Source: Serripes groenlandicus (lineage: Eukaryota; Mollusca; Bivalvia; Cardiida; Cardiidae). Taken from it: 64,000 nucleotides of DNA. The position numbers were made by a program, and so were the translations under genes. Positions 44,980 to 55,819 of this stretch are shown piece after piece. The stretch spans positions 37,963,511 through 38,027,510 of the forward strand of contig JASEVX010000008.1 of the NCBI GenBank assembly GCA_031761405.1, given 5' to 3'. Position 1 is the stretch's first letter; each line of letters starts with the position of its first letter. Under the pieces are notes generated by a model. That model was not told where the DNA came from, searched no databases, and was given only the letters and a program-made list of their open reading frames with translations.

Positions 44980-46787
44980 ATGGTCCCCCGCCAGGGTCAA
45001 GGTCACAAAAATTGGTATTGATGGAAAGGGGTTGTCACAAGGAATACACATGTGAAATATGAAAGCAGTACCTATTACGGTTCAGAAGTAAGGGCCATAA
45101 CTCCGTGAAAAATCATCCAACCGGAACGCAAACACGATATGCGCATCTACACTTGGTGGTGATCCTTCCTATGAAGTTTCATAAAATTCCAAAAAGCGGT
45201 TGCAGAGAAATAGCCCGGAAATGAATTTAGTCATACATAGCCTGATGGTGGAGTAAAGGGCCATAACTCCGTGAAAAATAATCCAACCGGAACGCAAACA
45301 CGATATGCGCATCTACACTTGGTGGTGATCCTTCCTATAAAATTTCATCAAATTCCAAAAAGCGGTTGCAGAGAGATAGCCCGGAAATGAATTAAGTCAT
45401 ACATAGCCGGATGGTGGGGTAAAACTCCGTGAAAAATCATCCAACCGGAACGCAAACACGATATGCGCATCTACACTTGGTGGTGATCCTTCCTATAAAG
45501 TTTCATAAAATTCCAAAAAGCGGTTGCAGAGAAATAGCCCGGAAATGAATTTAGTCATACATAGCCTGATGGTGGAGTAAAGGGCCATAACTCCGTGAAA
45601 AATAATCCAACCGGAACGCAAACACGATATGCGCATCTACACTTGGTGGTGATCCTTCCTATGAAGTTTCATCAAATTCCAAAAAGCGGTTGCAGAGAAA
45701 TAGCCCGGAAATGAATTTAGTCATACATAGCCTGATGGTGGGGTAAAGGGCCATAACTCCGTGCAAAATAATCCAACCGGAACGCAAACACGATATGCGC
45801 ATCTACACTTGGTGGTGATCCTTCCTATGAAGTTTCATAAAATTCCAAAAAGCGGTTGCAGAGAAATAGCCCGGAAATGAATTTAGTCATACATAGCCTG
45901 ATGGTGGAGTAAAGGGCCATAACTCCGTGAAAAATAATCCAACCGGAACGCAAACACGATATGCGCATCTACACTTGGTGGTGATCCTTCCTATGAAGTT
46001 TCATAAAATTCCAAAAAGCGGTTGCAGAGAAATAGCCCGGAAATGAATTTAGTCATACATAGCCTGATGGTGGGGTAAAGGGCCATAACTCCGTGCAAAA
46101 TAATCCAACCGGAACGCAAACACGATATGCGCATCTACACTTGGTGGTGATCCTTCCTATGAAGTTTCATAAAATTCCAAAAAGCGGTTGCAGAGAAATA
46201 GCCCGGAAATGAATTTAGTCATACATAGCCTGATGGTGGAGTAAAGGGCCATAACTCCGTGAAAAATAATCCAACCGGAACGCAAACACGATATGCGCAT
46301 CTACACTTGGTGGTGATCCTTCCTATGAAGTTTCATAAAATTCCAAAAAGCGGTTGCAGAGAAATAGCCCGGAAATGAATTTAGTCATACATAGCCTGAT
46401 GGTGGGGTAAAGGGCCATAACTCCGTGCAAAATAATCCAACCGGAACGCAAACACGATATGCGCATCTACACTTGGTGGTGATCCTTCCTATGAAGTTTC
46501 ATCAAATTCCAAAAAGCGGTTGCAGAGAAATAGCCCGGAAATGAATTTAGTCATACATAGGGGTAAAGGGCCATAACTCCGTGAAAAATAATCCAACCGG
46601 AACGCAAACACGATATGCGCATCTACACTTGGTGGTGATCCTTCCTATGAAATTTCATCAAATTCGAAAAAGCGGTTGCAGAGAAATAGCCCGGAAACGA
46701 AAGTGTGACAGCGTGACGGACTGACGGACTGACGGACTGACGAATGAGAAATAATAGTCCCCGCGCTTTCGCGAAAGCGGGGGACAA
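44980..46787 (+). repeat. 166-bp satellite element with microsatellite and hairpin tail
   Basis: Starts at TGGTCCCCCGCCAGGGTCAA. About ten units of 166 bp follow (GGGCCATAACTCCGTG, CGCAAACACGATATGCGC, AAAAAGCGGTTGCAGAG). The tail has three ACGGACTG units at about 46713-46740 and a hairpin CCCGCGCTTTCGCGAAAGCG ending near ACAATAA. Unit plus microsatellite plus hairpin is the layout of bivalve HINE/pearl-like elements; units are highly similar, implying recent expansion. Confidence 0.85.
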
Positions 46788-47033
46788 TAAGCGATTGCAT
46801 CCTGCCAGTCGGATTATTATATCTATAAAATGATGGCGGAGCCTACACCACCATCGAAACGCTGGTAATACTCCCAAACCTACCCCTGCCCATACACATT
46901 TCATTCTCATATGTTATACCGCAAACACCAGCACAACACCAACGTTTATCTTTTCTATGTATAGAACTTGGCTGAAAAGATAAAAAAAATAACTGACCAG
47001 ATTGTCTAAAAAAAGCACGTTGGGTATATATTT
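46788..47033. other. Unassigned spacer
   Basis: Nothing recognised; the minus-strand frame at 46623-46910 runs through satellite tail sequence. Confidence 0.4.
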
Positions 47034-47294
47034 GAGCCGTTCTACGAGAAAACCAACATTATGGTATCTGTGTAATGCATCGATCCAGATCAGCCTGGTC
47101 AATCCGCGCAGGCTTATCCAGGTCGACACATTCCGTCTTCAGGTGATAGAGGTATAGAGTAATGATTCCTGAAACAAAAAAATCCACAGGAGTCGAACAC
47201 AATATGTCCGGGTAGCCTGAGCGGCGTGCTTAGGCTGATCCGAGTCGATACTTTAAGCAGAGTCCACATTGTTGGTTTTCTCGGGGAACGGCGC
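47034..47294. mobile_element. Family 3 MITE with ~28-bp inverted ends
   Basis: Left GCCGTTCTACGAGAAAACCA and right TGTTGGTTTTCTCGGGGAAC are inverted repeats with few mismatches. The interior has CAGATCAGCCTGG and AATCCGCGCAGGCTT. A left-end fragment is at 48567-48612. Confidence 0.7.
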
Positions 47295-47464
47295 ATTTAT
47301 TGTAAACTACATCGATTTAAGTGATGGTCTTGCTCGATATTCAATCATAATATGGATCTAGTTTTTAGGTGCAGCATATAGCTTTATAATTTTATATACT
47401 TCTGTTTTTATTTTTGCTCTATACTTTCTTTATGCACTAAAATAAGGCATATGTAAACAAACAC
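47295..47464. other. Unassigned spacer
   Basis: No feature recognised. Confidence 0.4.
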
Positions 47465-48260
47465 CGATACGCCAAGAAACTAACAAGGCGAATTTTGATG
47501 CAAAGCATCAAAGACGCCGCGCATGATTTTGAAGCATGACTTAAAGGAAGCAGATGCAGTTCAGTGCTTTTAAATAACCTGTGCAAAGAGACAGGATGTA
47601 AATATTTTGAACAAGAAGGCCAAATGTCCCTTTATTTTTAACAAGATGTGCCTATATTGCTCACCTTGCTACCATGGTCCATGATAAAAGGTTATCAAGA
47701 GCAGAAACGGTCAATTTTGGCGTATGGGGGGAGGGGGGTCTATTTTCCTTCCAGTTTATCAAAATTTAGCATTTATGAAATTAAGAGAAAAAGTTCACAT
47801 GTATAGTCATATAGCAAGAATACAATGGTATCAACAAACTGTATGGGGAGGAACGGTTTAAGTTTAGAAATACAACGGAATTCATAAATAGGCAAAAACC
47901 AGAGACATATAAACACATGTGTTTATATGTCTCTGGCAAAAACATACACCGAAACTTTTTTAGGGCCGTAAAACAAACTATTAAAAAAGCGTAGCCTAGG
48001 AAGTTGGGGAAAAGTTATGAAATACAAATTAAATGTGTCTAAAGGTTTGTTATAACGGTAGAAGACATACGTAGTTTGTATCTTGTTGTCTTAAATCAGT
48101 TTATACAATTTATTGATTCATAAAGGTTTTTTTTTTTTTTCAAATATATTACGGAATTTTTCTTTACACTAATAATGTTGGTTTCTCCCTATTTGATTAC
48201 AAAAAATTAAACGTATTCAAAACTGACACCGCGTTTCCACGTGGCGTCAATTAAATCTGA
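47465..48260 (+). repeat. Diverged segment duplication, copy B
   Basis: Shorter counterpart of 43064-44700 with internal deletions. It carries a 36-bp palindromic insertion absent from copy A. Confidence 0.65.
47900..47935. mobile_element. 36-bp perfect palindrome with 8-bp target duplication
   Basis: CAGAGACATATAAACACA is followed by its exact reverse complement. GCAAAAAC flanks it at 47892-47899 and 47936-47943. Copy A of the host duplication has a single GCAAAAAC here, proving insertion. The 8-bp duplication and CAGAG end suit hAT-type transposition; it is only two fused ends. Confidence 0.85.
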
Positions 48261-48566
48261 TATACAAGAGCGACAATACTTTCCGAAAAATGGATAAAAT
48301 ATCAATGGTTGTCTCTCTTAGAATATTATATTCCAGTCTCCTATTAATTGATTTGTCTGATTTCATGATCATTTCGCAGAAATGTTCATTATGTTGACGC
48401 TGAAAGAAGCTTACGAGATGTATGATCTCAAGGACTGGGCTAGCAGTATCATTAATTTACGGTGCAGTTTGTTTCCCATTCTTTATATAGACAAAACTAC
48501 ACCGACATTAGCAAATACACATGTGCAGACGTACGTGTCTTCAAAGTTCATTTGATACATTAATAT
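48261..48566. other. Unassigned sequence
   Basis: No repeat or gene recognised. Confidence 0.4.
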
Positions 48567-48612
48567 GAGCCGTTCCACGAGAAAACCAACATTATGGACT
48601 CTGTGTAATGTA
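48567..48612. mobile_element. Family 3 MITE, left-end fragment
   Basis: GCCGTTCCACGAGAAAACCA onward to CTCTGTGTAATGTATCA, then unrelated sequence. Confidence 0.65.
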
Positions 48613-48925
48613 TCAAAAGTTGTTTAAAGAATTCAATTCTAAATAGATCTTCGGTTACTGCGGCAACGAAAATGTGAAAAATGCCAATTTTTTAAAAATC
48701 TACTTGTCCAAAAGTACTTGCCCGATTTGAAAATAATTGCCCACGATTGTTCCTTGTGTGACCCTCTACCGAGATTGATGAAATTAGTACCATCCATTGA
48801 AAAATGTGAGAAAAAGGGGCGTTGGTTGTTTTCATTTTATGCATGATTGTAAGAGCATTGAAAACTGTGATTTCCATTAAATCAGGTGAGATTTTGAGGA
48901 CCATTATGGTCCTCTTGTGTTTTCA
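48613..48925 (-). mobile_element. GAGGGCC-head element, inverted
   Basis: The minus-strand head AAGAGGACCATAATGGTCCT is followed by CTCACCTGATTTAATGG, as in the head families at 11905 and 15164. The far end is not defined. Confidence 0.5.
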
Positions 48926-49255
48926 GTAATAGTATGATAAACTTATTGGAACTGCCCTCGTATAAATGTCATAACAAATGTTACTACTGGTCTTTAAGCC
49001 ACCGGTCGTAAGACAATCTCTTTAACCGTTTAATCGCTTGGAACAACTTTTAATATTCAACTGTTGACTTTAACAAGTATTATGAATATAGTATACTTGC
49101 TCATATTAGCAAGTTGTACTTTTCCCGTAATGTAATACATACTGTTTTAAATCGCATTATCGTTCATCTTTACATTTTATCATTTTCGCCAGAAGTGTTC
49201 AGTTTGAAATAAATCTAAAATCGAAACATATTCAGGTAAACTCGATTGGTATAGT
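48926..49255. other. Unassigned AT-rich sequence
   Basis: No repeat or gene recognised. Confidence 0.4.
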
Positions 49256-49298
49256 CAGAGACCTAAATACAGTAAATAGAAATATATATATGTCTCTG
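49256..49298. mobile_element. 43-bp relative of the CAGAGAC palindrome
   Basis: CAGAGAC and GTCTCTG ends with a short imperfect interior. GGTATAGT at 49248-49255 and 49298-49305 is the target duplication (one base shared with the end). Confidence 0.7.
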
Positions 49299-49305
49299 GT
49301 ATAGT

Positions 49306-49619
49306 TTTTATTCACTTTTCACTACTTACACAGTCATGTACTTTGGTTTATATCTTTGGGTTTTTAATTTATGGCAATTTGTTGGTTATACAAATCAATT
49401 AGTAAGTTAAAAAGAATTCATTTCACTGGGCTTATTATACAAACATGTTATGTATAATATCAACATGTACTGGAATGAATGCACTACGACTGTATCCCCA
49501 ATCATGAATTTAAATCAAACAACACCCATATATTTTCCAAAAAAAGTTGTCATTAATAGATGTTTTAATGTGGCTAAATATGTTATGTTTTTGTTAATGA
49601 AATATATACCAAGATGAAC
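49306..49619. other. Unassigned AT-rich sequence
   Basis: No feature recognised. Confidence 0.4.
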
Positions 49620-49830
49620 ATGGAGAGTTGTTATCCCTCTGTGCCTTACACATTGTGATGCATCTGCAATTGATGACGTTTGAAAACATTATGTTTAGGA
49701 TAAATTGTTCACATTTTGCCACAATGTTTTCATCTCTGTGTGTGTATACTACGCTGTATTGGAGTTTTCCGTATTTTTGCCTCGATGTCTGCAAAGTCTA
49801 CTGCTTCAGAAATGTGTGGAAGAGTTGAAT
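49620..49830. mobile_element. Family 1 MITE, degenerate
   Basis: GTTGTTATCCCTCTGTG, TTTTGCCACAATGTTTTCA and GTCTACTGCTTCAGAAATG remain in order. Confidence 0.5.
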
Positions 49831-51379
49831 TGTTCTCATATTAAAGTCGTTTAATTCTATTCTGTTCTGAAAGCAAGGTGCGAGCATAGGTGGCGCTGTC
49901 GATCTAATTAATGCAATTAGGTATGCATATCGAAAACGAGGCAATAAGTTCTTTGTCATGGCGGGACGTTAACACATGTCTTCCTAGCAAACATTACTTA
50001 GTGAATTAGATTAATATGTAAGTACCACTTTTTTATTTGATTGCATACTAATAAATGGTAAAGTTCGGTGCAATATTCGAAAGAAAATCTAAGCGATCAA
50101 AGCTGTCAATCCGGCGATCCCTATATTTTTTGGCGCTGGTGTAGTGCACGTTTCAAATGGCGAATGTTTTTCTGCAACAACAAAGCTGTATTTGACCATT
50201 GTTTATTGTTTTGACAGCAGAATTTCGAACGTTCTTTCAAATCCTTTAACTCTTCGAGTGGTGCTCTGAAATGCACATATCTGCTGTTTGACTGACAAGT
50301 GAGGAAATTGACATGATGAAATGTGTTCTTTGTTTTGTAATTTGTCAAAGCAAGCAGACATGACCAAGCACGGATCTATTTCCGACGCGCTCTCTGATTG
50401 GTTAAAAATGGCCCATGTCTTTATTCTGGTTCCTTTGTTTACGGGCTGGGCTGAAAAAAGGGACATCTTAGTTAAATTTCGAAAAAAAAAAATAAGTGTC
50501 TGTCATAGCCAAACAACCTCGAAGACAACAAGGCAGTCATTCTTTCAAATGGCCGTTTGACAGTTCTTGGCCGATTTCTAAATGTAACTGGCGGGTGAAT
50601 CATCACCTAGCCTTCTATTCTCTGACTCACTGTAATGTACACAGTTCCTTCTCATTCTATGATTAACATCATTGCTGAAAGGAGTGAATATTATTGTAAC
50701 ATTAGTTATTTGACAATTGTTTGATCACCTGTAATTGTATTTGGATGTAAATGTGGACATCTGTGTGTGGGTTTTAGAATTGAAATGAGAAAAAAGTCTG
50801 CTGATACAGGTATGAAAGTTATATCTGAAATTTGATCACTTGTTGTTTTCCATTGTTCCAATGTTCTTTTGTTTATCCAGTTCACTAGGTAACATATAAA
50901 TAAGTTCATCACATTTCATTTCCGACCAATGTCATGGGTATTTGATGACGGTTTTAAGATTTGTATCACAAAAAAAAATCTAAAAGGTTTCTCTTTTTTC
51001 TCAAAACCAATTCCATAAAAAATGAGTTTCTTGTAATTACGGGTCCGTGTAATTACTAATCAAGTGATGAATGATTAGATAAATACATGTGTCATGCTAG
51101 TGAGTAAGTATTAAGTATCCGAGACATAATATTTACATGTCTATTAACCTCTATATTAGTATGATTAAAATGATTAATGTAGTTATTGTGTGTGTAGTTT
51201 CATATCATTATGATCTACCGTTTGAGGAAATTGAATGTAAATGCATCGTCAGATCGTCACATTTATCTAGGTCAAAAACTTTTGTCTTCTTTTGCTATAT
51301 TTATTAATTTTCAGCAGGCATCTTTTGAGCGGGAAATTCAGATTTGATTGGATCTTTGTCTGTTCACGCTAACTACTTT
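49831..51379. other. Longest stretch without recognised repeats
   Basis: About 1.5 kb is free of the families listed here. 50120-50460 is less AT-rich and holds an inverted CCAAT box (CTGATTGGTTA at about 50395). Several short frames overlap on both strands, none with a recognisable product. It could include a promoter or non-coding exon, but nothing shows this. Confidence 0.35.
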
Positions 51380-51530
51380 CCTCCTCCTTGGTGGTCGGGG
51401 TTGGGAGGATAGTATTCAATTGATGCACTGGTGTCAGGATAAGGTTGTCGACTGTACTGGTAATTTACCATGGAAATGTGTGGTCATATGGATATGACTG
51501 AAAAATTGTTGAAAGCTGCAAAAACACATT
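51380..51530 (+). mobile_element. SINE body fragment
   Basis: CTGGTGTCAGGATAAGG, GTACTGGTAATTTACC and TGTTGAAAGCTGC match the bodies at 59238 and 63326. Confidence 0.6.
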
Positions 51531-51889
51531 TAAAAAATCTATTGGCATATAGATGATATTATATGAGTGGTCAATCAATACGAAATTTTAGAAAACAAGT
51601 TTAATAAAATGTTGTATTGAATGAACACGAATGTTATATTCTATTTATATCATAAATTCCAATTCGACGAAAATTAGCGCAAAATATATATAACGTCGCT
51701 ATATAGCGCGGTCATTTTCATTGCTTTTCATTATGACGTTACATAGCATTGTTATTTCACTAGTTATATACCGAAAAATATAGAATGACGTTATTTCACG
51801 CTGGCGACGTCATTTATGATATAATGTTAATTATTGCTTTTTATTTAAAATTGGAAGTTTTGAATTCAATATTTAATTGAAATCCTTCC
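51531..51889. other. Unassigned AT-rich sequence with small palindromes
   Basis: CGCTATATAGCG at about 51687 and several GACGT motifs. No gene. Confidence 0.4.
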
Positions 51890-51995
51890 AATTCATATTA
51901 TGAGCAATTTCTTATTTGGTTACAATGTTTTCAACTCTATTCAAGAATCGGTGTCGTCTGCTGCATATTTGCTGTATATCATGAGAAAGGATTAA
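51890..51995. mobile_element. Family 1 MITE, right half
   Basis: ATTATGAGCAATTTCTTATT through ATGAGAAAGGATTAA. Confidence 0.65.
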
Positions 51996-52356
51996 TTATA
52001 GGGCTAATAAATAGGTGTAATTTAGTGATTCTCTGAGTCTGTTGTTGTTTTTTCATTATATAAATACACTCCCACACACCCTCTCAGTTATATAAATTCA
52101 TAAGTACAAAAGTGGAATCAATATGAAATGGAAATGACATCTGTCTCTTGAACCAGCTGTTAGAACCTGGCAGCCTTTTTTTCTCTTATATAAGTAGCAC
52201 CGCTTAATGGACCCTTTGACATTATTATGGACACATCTTTTTGATACTGTCAGACAGCTGTGCATGATCTTGGCCATGTAGGGTAATCTTTTCCTTTTAC
52301 TCCTGATTTTTGACAAAAAAAAGTAATTTTCAACCTGTTGTTGTTGACATTTTTAA

Positions 52357-52460
52357 CTCTTCCTTCACACAACAACTCTGCAGCAGACAACATATAACGT
52401 ACGTGTTTCGGAATATCTAGCAACCATCCATTTAGAAATGCTTCCTGGAGTGAATATTGT
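52357..52460. mobile_element. Family 1 MITE, left part
   Basis: TTAACTCTTCCTTCACACAA and CTGCAGCAGACAAC, then decay. Confidence 0.55.
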
Positions 52461-52751
52461 CGGAATACAAGTATTCGTTTGGAAGTTAAAATAAGGTTTA
52501 TTATGATTTATCTCAAATTGAAATATTAATATTTGATATTGTCAGTTCTCTGGGTACGGTATTTTTCAGTCCAGAAGTATGTGAATAATGCTCCCCACAT
52601 TTCATTTATGCACAGGGACAGCTGGGTCCTGTAGATTAAAAAGATTGCTGAGAAAATTTCAGGATATAAAGAGCTCTTTACAAAATACCATAGCTCGGTC
52701 ATTGTAATGCTTTGGAATGACTCAACTCACCTGTCCTTTCAATGGTTCTAA
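52461..52751. other. Unassigned sequence
   Basis: No feature recognised. Confidence 0.4.
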
Positions 52752-52940
52752 TTATCCCTTTCCCACATAGACAATTCTGCAGCAGACGACTTTGAACATA
52801 TTTTGTCAAAACATAGAAAATCTCAATAATTAAATGGATAACCTATGACAAAAAGTGGAAAACATTGTGACAAAAGGAGAAATTGCACGTTCTGTGCAAT
52901 TTCTTCTTTTGTCACTATGTTTTCAAAACGCCGTCTGCTT
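52752..52940. mobile_element. Family 1 MITE, right end truncated
   Basis: Almost identical to 11367-11560, including the TTGCACGTTCTGTGCAA hairpin, but stops after CGCCGTCTGCTT. Confidence 0.8.
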
Positions 52941-53017
52941 TAACTGGAAACATTTCACTATTTTTTTCCAGATTTCAAACTTAGATAATGTATAGGAGTT
53001 GTTACAAGACATGATCC

Positions 53018-53187
53018 TTTAATTCTTGACGTAACACATTTGCATCAGACGTTTTTTGCCACCAAGTTTTAAACTCGATTCAAAAACTTTTATATTATAT
53101 GTAAATCACTAAATGTTCAATTTTTCTGCTCAGATGTTTTTAAAGTCTTCGGATGCAGATTTTATTTTGTATGTGGGAAAGGGTTAA
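53018..53187. mobile_element. Family 1 MITE, degenerate
   Basis: TTTAATTCTTGACG at the left, TATGTGGGAAAGGGTTAA at the right. Confidence 0.55.
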
Positions 53188-53626
53188 AATGGTTAATACT
53201 TAAATAATTGAAATGAGTAACCACTAGATAGGCTTCAGTGCACCAATGTTATAAATTGCAGTAAAATAAAACCAAACCAAAACGGCATGCTGGATTAAGA
53301 TTTAAATGTACAAGTAATTTGCCATTTCTTTTGCAATTGCAAAACAAATTCTTTTCTTAGTTGCTTTGACTTGTAAAGAAGGGCCTATACATCAATTTCT
53401 TTTTGCAAAACAAATACTTTTCTTAGTAGTATTGGCCCTGTTTACTTTTCTGAATATTCGAGAACCAATTTTGCTAAAAATCCCTTACTTTGACCTTGGC
53501 ATGAGTCATTTCAAACCACAGCATGCTGGAGCAAGGTACTAAAAGATTTACGCTGAAGTGCCCTCATTATGTTAGGGTTGATCTACTTAACGATTTGTTT
53601 TTGTTATTGTGTACCCAATACCTTAA
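53188..53626. other. Unassigned sequence
   Basis: A short internal repeat (TTGCAAAACAAAT with CTTTTCTTAG, near 53337 and 53403) is the only structure seen. Confidence 0.4.
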
Positions 53627-53805
53627 CTCCAGAGGTCCAGAAAATGAGGCTTCACCCCACAATATCTCATCATCCAACCAAACCCTATGATGTGGGTAGC
53701 AAAAAGAATCGTCTCAAATCAATGAGATTTCTTTTGAGTACCCACAACATAGGGTTATACTGTCAAATAAGGAGTTTAGAACATGCAAAATTCCTTTTTT
53801 GACCT
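53627..53805. mobile_element. Family 2 MITE
   Basis: ACCCTATGATGTGGGTAG and ACCCACAACATAGGGT arms around an ATTTCTTTTGAG stem; the right side has CAAATAAGGAGTTTAGAAC. Confidence 0.65.
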
Positions 53806-53877
53806 CCAATCCCAATCAATATTGCAGTTACTGTTATTCAAATGCCTTGCAGCACTGATTCAATTTAATTTTAGTTG

Positions 53878-54101
53878 TTTACCCTTTCTAACATATGTCA
53901 AATCTGTAGTAGACGACTACCAAAAGATTATGGGCAAAAAATATGGAAACTCTTAATGAAAGTTTGATCATTGAAAAGTGTTGTAAATATTGATACAAAA
54001 GGAGAAGTTGCTATTTATGAGCAATCTCCTTTAGTGGCATTGTGCTTAATTCTTCGGCTTCAGAGGTTATTGAAAAGAGTCTGTATGTGAAGAAGGGTTA
54101 A
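53878..54101. mobile_element. Family 1 MITE, diverged
   Basis: GTTTACCCTTTCTAACATAT to GAAGAAGGGTTAA; shares its final TTAA with the next copy. Confidence 0.65.
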
Positions 54102-54295
54102 CCTCTCTTCCCACTCACAACAAATCTGCAGCAGATGACTTAGAAAACATCTAGACAAAAAAACTCGATAAATGAAAGGATAATCATTGAATAGAGTTGA
54201 AAACATGGCATACGGAAAGATTGCTCATTTTGTCACAATAATTTTAAAGGTGAAGAAGTGCCAGAAAGCAGCTACATGTGGGGGAAAAGGGTTAA
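54098..54295. mobile_element. Family 1 MITE, abutting copy
   Basis: TTAACCTCTCTTCCCACTCA to GGGGGAAAAGGGTTAA; shares TTAA 54098-54101 with the previous copy. Confidence 0.7.
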
Positions 54296-54495
54296 CAAAA
54301 ACGGTATATATGCGCAGTACAATGTATTACAGAAACATGTAGAAATGCGTTGCAATAAACATTCTGCGATAAACATTCCGTCTTATTTACTAGGTTTATG
54401 TCACTGAGTATTAATCCCTTCAAGAGCCCTTATTCAGTTCTAGGAATATCAAGGTACAGGGGACTAAATAAAGAGGCGTAGACTGATCATTTCCA

Positions 54496-54725
54496 TTAAC
54501 CCTTTCCCTCATAGACGCTTTCTGACGCATCTGCAGCTAACAGCTTTTTGAAAACATAGTGACAAAAGAAGAAATTGCTCAAAACGAGCAATTTCTGCTT
54601 TTGCCACACTGTTATCCACTTTTAGTCATTGGTTATCCATTCAATTATAGAGGTTTTCTATTCTTTGACAAAATATGTCCAAAGTCTTCTGCTGCCGAAT
54701 TGTCGTATGAGGGGAAAAGGGATAA
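54496..54725. mobile_element. Family 1 MITE, full length
   Basis: TTAACCCTTTCCCTCATAGA to GGGGAAAAGGGATAA, with hairpin AATTGCTCAAAACGAGCAATT. Confidence 0.85.
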
Positions 54726-54735
54726 ATATCTCTTA

Positions 54736-54873
54736 TGACTCAAGTAAACCCTATGTTGTGGGTACTCAAAACTATTGTCTCACTGAAACGATTCTTTTCA
54801 GCAGCCCCAAATACAGCGTTTGAGGGTCAAATAAGGATTTAGAAATGTGAAATTCTCTTTATCTATAGATCTG
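54736..54873. mobile_element. Family 2 MITE, right part
   Basis: AACCCTATGTTGTGGGTACT, then GGGTCAAATAAGGATTTAG and a tail near ATCTATAGATCTG. Confidence 0.6.
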
Positions 54874-54974
54874 AAGAAAAAAATGCTGAGTTGAGCATTC
54901 AACCGTATAGAGTCTGGTTGGAGGCACTGATGCACAGGTTGACCTGGTTATGAACTGGTGGAACATGCTTTAAA

Positions 54975-55194
54975 TTAACCCTTACCCACATAACACAATT
55001 CTGCAGGAGACGGCTTTAAAAACATATTGGCAAAAATGTGAAGTATCTCAATAAATGAGTTTAATTATTAAATACAGGTGAAAACATTGTGGCAAAAGAA
55101 GAAATTGCACACAATTTCTCCTTTTGTTACAATGTTTTCAAAAGTTGTCTGCTGGAAATGCGTCGGAATGCGTCTGCAAGTGGGAAAGGAATAA
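54975..55194. mobile_element. Family 1 MITE
   Basis: TTAACCCTTACCCACATAAC to AAGTGGGAAAGGAATAA; the central loop is short (AAATTGCACACAATTT). Confidence 0.75.
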
Positions 55195-55789
55195 TATGTT
55201 CATTAATAGGTTTATACATTTTATTTATGAATACATTTGTTAACAAAAGTTAAGTTTTCTATTTTTGTGATTAATTAATAGCTCTATTGTTTAAATCAAA
55301 GCGCCAATGGCACTGTAGTGGCGATCGTATGGAAAATCCTGCAAAGTAACAAGCAGTATATCGGTGTAGGGCTTGCGATGACTCTGGTGCGGGTATATTT
55401 GAGAATGTATCAACCCTGCATCTTTTGACAGTAGAATAATGTTAGTTTGCCAGAATGTTGTCTTGGTGATTATTTAGTTACGTTCTGAAATTGGTCATGA
55501 TGTGTTCAAAATTAGGCCATTCCAAAGTTATGAAAAATCTAGTTGGTATTCGATAGACTACCGTTTTAGCTCATTAGAATGACTATTTGTAATCTAAATT
55601 GTTTGGGTAATCACATGTTTATCACCAGGTCGTTAGGCCATATTAAGATAAAATATATTTTACACTTTAGAAATGACTAAAGAAAGGAGAGAAAACAGTA
55701 TCCATTAGTTTGGTGTTTGTTTCAATTATGTCCGATATTAAACAGGTCTGTTCAATTTAGTCCCTTCACATTGCATGATTGAGGGTTGT
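55195..55789 (-). repeat. Inverted copy of the 29230-29650 repeat
   Basis: 55290-55655 carries the reverse complement landmarks AGTGGCGATCGTATGG, GAAAATCCTGCAAAGTAACA and AATAATGTTAGTTTGCCAGA. The flanks are unassigned. Confidence 0.6.
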
Positions 55790-55811
55790 CACAGTGTATT
55801 TATATGTCTCT
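55790..55811. mobile_element. 22-bp solo end of the CAGAGAC family
   Basis: TTTATATGTCTCT matches the arm of the 47900 palindrome. Flanks GAGGGTTGT and GAGGTTGT form a near-perfect duplication. Confidence 0.5.
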
Positions 55812-55819
55812 GAGGTTGT

